From Gammaproteobacteria bacterium (lineage in GTDB: Bacteria > Pseudomonadota > Gammaproteobacteria > Pseudomonadales > Azotimanducaceae): DNA of 5,801 nt. The first letter of the stretch is position 1. Each line of letters begins with the position of its first letter. The notes under the pieces were generated by a model that saw only the letters and a program-made list of their open reading frames with translations, had not been told where the DNA came from and made no database searches. The position numbers and the translations under genes are program-made. Shown piece after piece: positions 1 through 5,652 of this stretch. The stretch spans positions 1-5,801 of the forward strand of contig DMUF01000179.1 in the NCBI GenBank assembly GCA_003476445.1. The letters run 5' to 3'.

Positions 1-1120
1 TCATGTTGGTGGAGATCGGCGCCGTCTGGAATAGGCGGACCTCGCGCCATTTGCGCTCGATGTGATACTCCCGCGCGAAGGCGAACCCACCGAAGGTCTG
101 AAAACACGTGTCGGCGGCATGCCAGGCAGCTTCGCTCGCCAGCATCTTCGCGATGTTCGCTGGTTCCCCGCAGTCGCCGCCTGCCTGAAAGACCGCCGCC
201 GCGCGGCGAATCATCAGATCGGCGGCCTCGAGCTCCGCATACGCCCGGGCAATCGGATGCTGAATCGCCTGGTTGCGGCCTATCGGCTGGTCGAAGACGC
301 GGCGCTCGTTGGCATAGCTGACCGCTCGCTCGACAAAATAGCGACCGTCGCCCAGCGCCTCGGACGCGATCAGCACGCGCTCCGCGTTCATGCCGTCCAG
401 GATGTAGCGAAAACCTTGTCCTTCGGTGCCGATCAGCGCGCTCGCGGGAATGCGCAGATCGTCGAAGAACACCTCGGTCGTGTTGTGGTTGATCATGGTG
501 GGAATTGGACGGATCTCGCAGCCGTTGCCGCGCGCCGCGCGCAGGTCGACCAGAAACACGCTGAGCCCTTCGGTGCGTTTGCGCACCTGTTCCACCGGTG
601 TCGTGCGGGCGAGCAGCAGCATGAGATCCGACTGCAGCGCCCGACTGGTCCAGATCTTCTGACCATTGACCACATAGTGGTCGCCGTCACGCACCGCGCG
701 CGTCTTGAGCTGGGTGGTGTCGGAGCCCGTGGTGGGTTCGGTAACGCCGAACGCCTGCAGGCGCAGTTCCCCGCTCGCAATGCGCGGCAGGAATTCCTGC
801 TTCTGCGCATCCGAGCCGTGCCGCAGCAGGGTGCCCATGATGTACATCTGCGCATGGCAGGCGCCGGCGGAACAGCCGCTGGCATGAATGGTTTCGAGGA
901 TGACCGACGCTGCCCGCAGCGGTAGCCCCGCGCCGCCGTAGTTCTCGGGAATCAGCGCGCCGAGATAACCCGATTCGGTAAGGGCATCCACGAAGGCGTG
1001 CGGGTATTCCGAGCGCTCGTCGAGGCCCTGCCAGTAGCTGCCCGGAAAATTGGCGCAGATGCGGCGGACCTGCTCGCGAATGTCCGGATAATCTTCGCCA
1101 AGTTCCAGGGTGATGCTCAT
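1..1120 (-). CDS. acyl-CoA dehydrogenase, C-terminus cut by window edge
   Basis: FAD-dependent acyl-CoA dehydrogenase, expected to introduce a trans-2 double bond into an acyl-CoA in the cytosol and pass electrons to ETF and then the quinone pool. 373 residues are visible; the family usually has about 380-400, so only the last stretch is missing. The N-terminal helical domain covers about residues 10-120. The middle beta domain has FGVTEPTTGSD (124-134) and the following VNGQKIWTS (151-159). The C-terminal helical domain has RRVFDQPIGRNQAIQ (273-287) and QTFGGFAF (341-348), both FAD/dimer-contact motifs. The position of the usual catalytic Glu (YEGT of MCAD) reads APIS here. A Glu is instead present in MNAERVL (E247), where isovaleryl-CoA and long-chain acyl-CoA dehydrogenases carry their base, so activity is likely kept. 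The ATG at 1120 is preceded by a good GGAGGG. It lies 46 bases after the hydratase gene and is probably in the same operon. Substrate is unknown; a branched or long acyl-CoA is a guess. Confidence 0.93.
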   Translation of the reverse strand, partial: MSITLELGEDYPDIREQVRRICANFPGSYWQGLDERSEYPHAFVDALTESGYLGALIPENYGGAGLPLRAASVILETIHASGCSAGACHAQMYIMGTLLRHGSDAQKQEFLPRIASGELRLQAFGVTEPTTGSDTTQLKTRAVRDGDHYVVNGQKIWTSRALQSDLMLLLARTTPVEQVRKRTEGLSVFLVDLRAARGNGCEIRPIPTMINHNTTEVFFDDLRIPASALIGTEGQGFRYILDGMNAERVLIASEALGDGRYFVERAVSYANERRVFDQPIGRNQAIQHPIARAYAELEAADLMIRRAAAVFQAGGDCGEPANIAKMLASEAAWHAADTCFQTFGGFAFAREYHIERKWREVRLFQTAPISTNM

Positions 1121-1125
1121 GGGGT

Positions 1126-1131
1126 CCCTCC
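1126..1131 (-). promoter_or_regulatory. ribosome binding site of the acyl-CoA dehydrogenase gene
   Basis: On the minus strand GGAGGG ends 5 bases before the ATG at 1120. It is one of the strongest Shine-Dalgarno matches in the operon. It fixes the start and suggests the dehydrogenase is translated independently of the upstream hydratase gene, which ends 46 bases earlier. Confidence 0.7.
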
Positions 1132-1166
1132 GCCTCTGTGCTGCTTTCGGTCGAGTATGGCTTGCT

Positions 1167-1976
1167 TCATTTGCCGCGAAAATCAGGTCTTCGCTTCTCA
1201 TTGAAGGCGCGCACGCCCTCGTGTCGATCCTCGGTCGGGACCATGCGGTTGTAGGCTTCGATCTCGAAGCGGTAGCCGATGAAGCGATCGGTCTGATTCG
1301 CGAGGGCAACGGATTTCTTTGCCTGACGCGTCGCAATGGGAGCGTTCCCGGCGATGCGCTGCGCCGTTTCCAGACTGACCGAAAGCAGGTCTGCGCCGGC
1401 GACCACCCGATTCACGAGACCCCACGCCAGCGCTTCCTCGGCGCTGAAGGGTAGCCCGGTCAGAATGATCTCCTGGGCGCGACGCTCGCCCACCGCCCGC
1501 GGCAGATTCTGCGTACCCATGGCGCCGGGCATGATGCCAAGCGTGGTTTCAGTCAGCGCGAAGCGCGCATGATCCGCGGCGTAGGCAAAGTCGGCAGCGG
1601 CAACGAACTCGCAGCCGCCGCCATACGCAGCGCCGTTCACCGCGGCGATGATCGGGACCGGGCAATGGGTCATCGCGATCATGCCAAGTTCAAACAGGGC
1701 GTGCTGCGCCTGCCAGGCCGCATCGGTCATGTTGTTGCGCTGCTTGAGATCGCCGCCGGCGCAGAACACGCGCTCGCCGTGCCCGGTCAGCACCACGCAC
1801 CGTATGTCGTCGTTATCGACGTAAAGCGAATCCCAGATCTGCTTCAGTTCGAGACCCATCTGCGTGTTGAGCGCGTTGGCCGCGTCGGGCCGGTGCAGTT
1901 CGACCAGAAGCACGTGGGGCAGCGGGCGCGACAGGCGCAGGGTCTCGCAGGTTTCGGGCAAGGGCAGTAGTGGCAT
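1167..1976 (-). CDS. enoyl-CoA hydratase (crotonase fold, methylglutaconyl-CoA hydratase-like)
   Basis: A 269-residue crotonase-family enzyme, expected to hydrate a 2-enoyl-CoA to the 3-hydroxyacyl-CoA in the cytosol. The two oxyanion-hole segments are FCAGGDLK (71-78) and NGAAYGGGCE (114-123). Both general acid/base glutamates of rat crotonase (Glu144 and Glu164) have counterparts, E123 in GGGCE and E143 in LTETTLGIMPG, so a true hydratase is the best reading. The LKQRNNM segment after the first loop and the C-terminal VPTEDRHEGVRAFNEKRRP (247-265) resemble AUH-type methylglutaconyl-CoA hydratases (LKER..M; PT.DR.EG..AF.EKR.P). No carboxylase of the leucine or terpenoid pathways lies in the window to confirm that role. 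I chose the ATG at 1976, which has GGA about 9 bases upstream. An in-frame TTG at 1988 would add four residues but has no visible Shine-Dalgarno. The gene lies between the sulfatase and dehydrogenase genes in the operon. Confidence 0.92.
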   Translation of the reverse strand: MPLLPLPETCETLRLSRPLPHVLLVELHRPDAANALNTQMGLELKQIWDSLYVDNDDIRCVVLTGHGERVFCAGGDLKQRNNMTDAAWQAQHALFELGMIAMTHCPVPIIAAVNGAAYGGGCEFVAAADFAYAADHARFALTETTLGIMPGAMGTQNLPRAVGERRAQEIILTGLPFSAEEALAWGLVNRVVAGADLLSVSLETAQRIAGNAPIATRQAKKSVALANQTDRFIGYRFEIEAYNRMVPTEDRHEGVRAFNEKRRPDFRGK

Positions 1977-1991
1977 GGCAGGGTCCAAGCA

Positions 1992-2023
1992 GGCGGGTGA
2001 CCCGGGATTGTGCGTTACCCGCC
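1992..2023 (-). repeat. intercistronic inverted repeat (hairpin) between sulfatase and hydratase genes
   Basis: Arms GGCGGGT (1992-1998) and ACCCGCC (2017-2023) are perfect 7-base inverted copies. They enclose 18 bases that contain the palindrome CCCGGG. The hairpin fills about half of the 66-base gap between the sulfatase stop and the hydratase start. Neither strand has a run of T after it, so it is not a canonical intrinsic terminator. An mRNA processing, stability or attenuation role is possible. Chance is not excluded in DNA this rich in G and C. Confidence 0.45.
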
Positions 2024-2042
2024 GACGTCTGTCAGCGGGCGT

Positions 2043-3995
2043 TCAGGGGCCGGAGGCAATGGCTGGTCGCGGGGTAACGATCGGGAAGCGACGCTCGAAG
2101 CGGTCAAACAGCCCGGCGAGCTGCGCGAGCGCACTCGCGTCACCTTCGATCGCAAGGCGTCCCGCACCCCCCAGCTCGATCGCCGTGACCGCGCCGGCGA
2201 AGAGGTGTTTGAAATCGCGGCTCGTGATGCGAAGCGTTGCGCGGGCGTTGTCGGCTGATCGGTCTGGAAACACGTGCAGCACCGAGCGCTTGACCTCGAG
2301 CAGCCAGCCGCCGAGATCGCCAAATGCGAGATTGATGCGCAGGTGAAGCCCGCTTGCCCGGTCGGCATTCAGGCGCACGGCGAGCGCCTTGCAGAACTCC
2401 GCCAGCGGCATGTTGTCGAGCGTTTCCGGCGGAATGCGCGTGACAGAACTCTCGGGCATGCCGCAACGCAGTTCCAGCGCGCCGCACAGATAGAAGTTGC
2501 GCCACGACGCGGACTCCGCCTGGTAGCCGAGCTGTTCCAGTGCATCTGCGAGCAGCGCGCGCGCGGCCGCGTGCTGCGGCTCGGCCATCACCACGTGATT
2601 GAGCAGCTCGGCAACCCAGCGGTAGTCCCCGGCCTTAAAGCTGCGGGCCGCCATGGTCACGACCGCGTCGGCGCCGCCCATGCACTCGAGGTAGCGTTCG
2701 GCACGCGCGACCGGAGGATGCGGATGCAGGTTCGCCGGATGACCGTCGAAGTGCCCGAGGTACTTCACGTACACCGCCTTGGCGCCGTGATTGAGCGTGC
2801 CGTAGTAGCCCCGCGCGGCGAAGTCCTGGGCCAGCTCCGGCGGTAGCGTCAGCTGCTCCGCGATTTCGTCCATGGTGTAGCCATGATTCGCAAGGCGCAG
2901 CGACTGGTCGTGGATGAACTTGTAGAGATCACGCTGACGTTCCAGATAGTCGATCGCGTCCGCGCGCCCCCAGGTGGGCCAATGATGACTTGCGAACTGC
3001 ACGTCGAGACGCGTACCAAACCGGTCGATGGATTCCTGGATCTGGGCGCTCCACGCCAGCGCATCCCGCACCTGCGCGCCGCGCGGGGTGTACAGGTTGT
3101 GTTGGTGATGGGAAGTGATTTCCGACATGCACAGCGCGCGGAACTGGGGAAAGAAAAACACCATCTCCGCGGGAGCTTCGGTGTCGGGTGTGAGCTGGAA
3201 CTCGATCTCGACGCCGTCGACGCAGCGCGTCTCCCCGCTGGCCTGGATGAAGTCATTGGCCCCGACGAATCCGGTGCTGCCCATCGACAGAGCGGCGCCA
3301 AGCCCGGTTCCGACGAAGGCGCGCGGCCCCGGCGGCAGCAGGTTCCCGTACATGTAGGTCGCACGGCGGCTCATCACATTGCCGGCGAGAATGTTTTCCG
3401 AGAGTGCTGCCTGCACGAAGCCTGCGGGTGCGATCACTGGAATCCGGCCCTCCCGCGCGGCTGCCGCGTCGATCACCCCGAGCGCGCCCGCGTAGTGATC
3501 GGCATGGCTGTGGGTGATGATCACCGCGCTCACGGGGCGCGTGCCGAGATGACGCTGGGCGAGGTCGAGCGCCGCCGCCGAGGACTCGGCTGAGGTGAGC
3601 GGATCAATGATGATCCAGCCGGTGTCGCCCTTGACCAGGGTCATGTTGGCAATGTCGAAGCTGCGTACCTGCCAGATGCCGGGTACCACTTCAAAGAGCC
3701 CGTGATGCAACGCGTTCAGCTGCGCTTGCCGCCACAGGCTCGGATTGACCGTGTCGGGCGCTTCGCCGTCGAGAAAACCAAGACCGGAAAGGTCGTACAC
3801 CGGGTGACCGCGCTCCCGGTGGCGGATGGTTACCGGATCGATACTGGCAATGAACCCGCGCCGCGCGTTGTCAAAACTGCCGCGATCGTCGAGAGGAAGA
3901 GCGGCTCGAACCTCAGCCTGCCGGTAGCGCGTGGCGGCGGTCGCGGGCTTTGGATCGCGTTCCGCAGGATCGACGGGTGAGTGTTCGGCTGCCAT
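2043..3995 (-). CDS. metallo-beta-lactamase-fold alkyl sulfatase (SdsA1/BDS1-type), no signal peptide
   Basis: 650 residues, close to the length of Pseudomonas SdsA1 and yeast BDS1, which hydrolyse alkyl sulfates such as SDS to an alcohol and sulfate. The N-terminal region has the family block GEAPDTVNPSLWRQAQLN (77-94). The metallo-beta-lactamase domain spans about 100-345, with zinc ligands in THSHADH (H162, H164, D166, H167), E273 in TEAPAEM, E292 in CMSEIT, and His in ASHHWPTWG (335-343). HNLYTPRGAQVRD (299-311) is a family active-site segment. An alpha-helical dimerisation domain follows (about 365-505), then an SCP2-like C-terminal domain (about 525-640) that can hold a hydrophobic chain. 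All expected metal ligands are present. The N-terminus is charged and has no signal sequence, unlike secreted SdsA1, and it cannot be extended because an in-frame TGA lies directly before the ATG. The protein is therefore probably cytosolic. There is no good Shine-Dalgarno, so translation is probably coupled to the upstream isomerase gene. The actual ester substrate is unknown. Confidence 0.93.
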   Translation of the reverse strand: MAAEHSPVDPAERDPKPATAATRYRQAEVRAALPLDDRGSFDNARRGFIASIDPVTIRHRERGHPVYDLSGLGFLDGEAPDTVNPSLWRQAQLNALHHGLFEVVPGIWQVRSFDIANMTLVKGDTGWIIIDPLTSAESSAAALDLAQRHLGTRPVSAVIITHSHADHYAGALGVIDAAAAREGRIPVIAPAGFVQAALSENILAGNVMSRRATYMYGNLLPPGPRAFVGTGLGAALSMGSTGFVGANDFIQASGETRCVDGVEIEFQLTPDTEAPAEMVFFFPQFRALCMSEITSHHQHNLYTPRGAQVRDALAWSAQIQESIDRFGTRLDVQFASHHWPTWGRADAIDYLERQRDLYKFIHDQSLRLANHGYTMDEIAEQLTLPPELAQDFAARGYYGTLNHGAKAVYVKYLGHFDGHPANLHPHPPVARAERYLECMGGADAVVTMAARSFKAGDYRWVAELLNHVVMAEPQHAAARALLADALEQLGYQAESASWRNFYLCGALELRCGMPESSVTRIPPETLDNMPLAEFCKALAVRLNADRASGLHLRINLAFGDLGGWLLEVKRSVLHVFPDRSADNARATLRITSRDFKHLFAGAVTAIELGGAGRLAIEGDASALAQLAGLFDRFERRFPIVTPRPAIASGP

Positions 3996-4718
3996 TCAGT
4001 GGCTGTAGTGGTCCAGGTGACGCAGCATCCAGGCCGCGCCATGGGGGCCGTTCAGAACTCCGTTTTCGCCGTAGATGGCTTCCTTCTGCCCGCGGTAGAG
4101 CGCGCGGTTCGCGCCCAGCGGCGCAAGTTCGGCAGCCCGAGCGGTGGCGGCAGAAAGCAGACCCTCGGCGCTCGCCGTCGCCTGCACGATACCCGCCGCA
4201 AGCGCCTCGGCGCCGGTCCAGCGGCGCGCCAGCTGCACGGTTTCGAAGAACACGTTGAGCGGCAGTTTATGGCGAAAGAGCGCGAGCTCCGGCGCGGGGA
4301 TCGCAAGACCAAGCTGCATCTCGTTCGCGCAGATAAAGCCCCGGTCGGCGCGCATGTGCCGCAGATCGTGACAGAGCGACAGCATGAAACCGGCTCCGAA
4401 GGCATGCCCGTTGATCGCCGCGATGGTGGGGATCGGAAAGGTGATGATGCGCGCCATGAGCTTCATGAACTCGTCGGCGAAGGGTTCCCGATCGCCCGCT
4501 TCGGGGTGTGCTGCCGGATCCCGCACCCAGGCGAGATCCAGGCCGTTCGAGAAGAACTTGGCGTCAGCCGACGTGGTGACGAGTGCAGCAGCGCCGGTGC
4601 TGGCCTCGACCTCGTCGAGCACGGCGGCGAACGCCCGCACGAAGGTCGTATTCCAGCGGTTCTCGCCGGCATTCATGGTGAGCGTAAAGACAGCCCCCGA
4701 TTGCGAGAGATCGATCAT
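3996..4718 (-). CDS. enoyl-CoA hydratase/isomerase family, delta3-delta2-enoyl-CoA isomerase-like
   Basis: A 240-residue crotonase-fold protein, probably moving a 3-enoyl double bond to position 2 so that unsaturated acyl chains can enter beta-oxidation. The oxyanion segments are KFFSNGLDLAW (54-64) and NGHAFGAGFM (103-112). The first crotonase glutamate (rat Glu144) is replaced by M112. The second (rat Glu164) is kept as E133 in CANEMQLGLAIP. A single glutamate at this place is the pattern of enoyl-CoA isomerases. SNGLDLAW, PTIAAINGHAFGAG and MRADRG resemble plant and peroxisomal-type ECI proteins. The start at 4718 has GGATA about 8 bases upstream and lies 15 bases after the coq4-like gene. 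An ATG at 4723 is in another frame. The stop TGA (3998-3996) is followed at once by the ATG of the sulfatase gene, in the same frame. An ordinary hydratase or another crotonase-fold activity remains possible but less likely. Confidence 0.88.
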   Translation of the reverse strand: MIDLSQSGAVFTLTMNAGENRWNTTFVRAFAAVLDEVEASTGAAALVTTSADAKFFSNGLDLAWVRDPAAHPEAGDREPFADEFMKLMARIITFPIPTIAAINGHAFGAGFMLSLCHDLRHMRADRGFICANEMQLGLAIPAPELALFRHKLPLNVFFETVQLARRWTGAEALAAGIVQATASAEGLLSAATARAAELAPLGANRALYRGQKEAIYGENGVLNGPHGAAWMLRHLDHYSH

Positions 4719-4733
4719 GGCATTGATATCCGG

Positions 4734-5471
4734 TCAGGCTGGCGCGAGCTCTCCGCGCATTGATTGATAAACCCGCGGCGGTGTGATGCCGAGCGCCGTG
4801 CGGACCTCCTCGAGCGGAAGCCGCAGCAGACGTTCCCAGTCCGCGGCTGGCAGCCAGGCGGCGCGGCGACCTGCGCGGAAGCCTTGCCAGAGCGCTCGCA
4901 GGATCCGGCGATCGCCGGATTCCCGGGCGATCTTGAGCCCGCCGGCAAGCGCGATCAGCGCAAGCCCTGGATTCTTCGTCTGCGCCACGGTGAACGCGAG
5001 CAGGCACGCTTCTCCAGACACATCGCGACCGTAACCGCAGGTGATGTGCCAGAGGTCATGCATGTCCCGCAGTCGCGCGCCGTAGCGCGCGAGCCCCGGA
5101 TGCAGCAGCTCTGAATGCTGCACCTCGCTCGCTTCGACCAGCCCGTCGGCGGAGATGTTCTCGCGCTCGACGAAGGCAAGGTAGTGGCGACCCAGAGAGC
5201 CGGCGGGAAGGGCGCGCAGCCAGTCACGGTCTCGCAGCGTACTGATCAGGTCGCGTTCTTCGTCCAGGATGCGTCGCCCGGTGGGCGTCGCGGTGAAGCG
5301 GTTGTAGCCGCGCAACAAGGTTTTGCCGGACAGGGCGCGGATGATTTCGAACACCTCCTCGGTCTGCTCGGGATCGGCCAGCAGGCGCCGCAGCGCGGCG
5401 AGAGCGACACCGGGGCGCATAGCCCAGGGGTTCGCGTTTCGGGCCGAGTTGTTGGCAGGTGTGCTGGGCAT
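4734..5471 (-). CDS. coq4: Coq4-family protein (ubiquinone biosynthesis-like)
   Basis: 245 residues matching the Coq4 family. In eukaryotes Coq4 is needed for ubiquinone synthesis, where it is implicated in replacing the C1 carboxylate of the quinone head group and in organising the Coq complex. The metal motif HDxxHx11E is intact: H138, D139, H142 and E154 within HDLWH followed by GYGRDVSGE. Other family blocks are TPTGRRIL (62-69), LPAGSLGRHYLAF (88-100) and YGARLRDMHD (130-139). There is no signal peptide; the helix around 165-180 is short and amphipathic rather than a clear membrane span. I chose the ATG at 5471 because GGAGAG lies 4 bases upstream. The open frame continues to 5672, but that extension would overlap the start of the divergent gene and has no Coq4 similarity. 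It is the first gene of the operon, ahead of lipid catabolic genes and away from other ubi/coq genes in view. It could be a paralogue acting on another substrate, so the symbol is given at family level only. Confidence 0.85.
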   Translation of the reverse strand: MPSTPANNSARNANPWAMRPGVALAALRRLLADPEQTEEVFEIIRALSGKTLLRGYNRFTATPTGRRILDEERDLISTLRDRDWLRALPAGSLGRHYLAFVERENISADGLVEASEVQHSELLHPGLARYGARLRDMHDLWHITCGYGRDVSGEACLLAFTVAQTKNPGLALIALAGGLKIARESGDRRILRALWQGFRAGRRAAWLPAADWERLLRLPLEEVRTALGITPPRVYQSMRGELAPA

Positions 5472-5475
5472 GAGT

Positions 5476-5481
5476 CTCTCC
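5476..5481 (-). promoter_or_regulatory. ribosome binding site that fixes the coq4-like start
   Basis: On the minus strand GGAGAG ends 4 bases before the ATG at 5471. It favours this internal start over upstream in-frame starts as far as 5672, which have no such site and would overlap the divergent gene. Confidence 0.65.
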
Positions 5482-5506
5482 GGTCGTGAACGACAACGAC
5501 GCGCGC

Positions 5507-5536
5507 ATGCTAGCGGGTGGCGGAAAGCGGGCGCAA
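5507..5536 (-). promoter_or_regulatory. possible sigma-70-type promoter of the coq4-led operon
   Basis: On the minus strand TTGCGC (5536-5531) and TAGCAT (5512-5507) are separated by 18 bases. They match the -35 and -10 consensus at 3 and 4 of 6 positions. Transcription would start near 5500 and leave a leader of about 30 bases ahead of the ATG at 5471. The match is weak and is offered only because a promoter is expected in this divergent gap. Confidence 0.25.
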
Positions 5537-5557
5537 GGCGCGTGTCATGAGCGGCTG

Positions 5558-5584
5558 TTGAAGGTCTCGCGGGTGGTTTAGGAT
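5558..5584 (+). promoter_or_regulatory. possible sigma-70-type promoter of the nitronate monooxygenase gene
   Basis: TTGAAG (5558-5563) and TAGGAT (5579-5584) each match consensus at 4 of 6 positions. The 15-base spacer is shorter than the ideal 17. A start near 5591 would leave a leader of about 60 bases, and this would exclude the upstream arm of the inverted repeat at 5582-5589 from the transcript. Weak evidence. Confidence 0.25.
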
Positions 5585-5650
5585 TCTCCCCATCATTTTT
5601 CAGGCGGGAAAGCCGGTGCGCGAAGCGTCCCACCGCCTCAAGGAGAATCT
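5581..5650 (+). repeat. nested inverted repeat in the leader, covering the ribosome binding site
   Basis: GATTCTCC (5582-5589) is the exact reverse complement of GGAGAATC (5642-5649), and a G-U pair (5581/5650) can extend the stem. The right arm contains most of the Shine-Dalgarno of the gene at 5653. Inside the 52-base loop a second stem is possible between AGGCGG (5602-5607) and CCGCCT (5633-5638), with a small CGC-GAA-GCG hairpin within it. If transcription starts upstream of 5581, this RNA could hide the ribosome binding site. I do not recognise a known riboswitch class. Confidence 0.4.
5640..5645 (+). promoter_or_regulatory. ribosome binding site of the nitronate monooxygenase gene
   Basis: AAGGAG lies 7 bases before the ATG at 5653, close to ideal sequence and spacing. 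Its GGAG core is part of the right arm of the leader inverted repeat (5642-5649). Confidence 0.75.
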
Positions 5651-5652
5651 TC

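Noticed and set aside
62..925. Long plus-strand open frame opposite the acyl-CoA dehydrogenase gene
   Set aside because: It is antisense to a clear gene, rich in Arg, Ala and Gly, and shows no recognisable motif. Such frames are common opposite GC-rich genes.
1977..1988. TTG start of the enoyl-CoA hydratase gene
   Set aside because: It adds only four residues, has no Shine-Dalgarno and is less usual than the ATG at 1976.
2883..3593. Plus-strand open frame opposite the sulfatase zinc-binding domain
   Set aside because: The antisense strand carries the conserved HxHxDH and related motifs. The plus-strand frame looks like a compositional shadow.
3981..4763. Plus-strand open frame of 260 codons opposite the isomerase gene
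   Set aside because: The minus strand encodes conserved crotonase motifs here. The plus-strand product has no family features and no convincing ribosome binding site.
5582..5600. Intrinsic terminator suggested by the T-run at 5596-5600
   Set aside because: No stable GC-rich hairpin sits directly before the T-run on the plus strand, and no plus-strand gene ends there.
5601..5645. Cobalamin riboswitch-like run (GGGAA, CCGGTG, CCC) in the leader
   Set aside because: The match is partial. The conserved B12-box and the rest of the core are missing, and the downstream gene has no cobalamin link.
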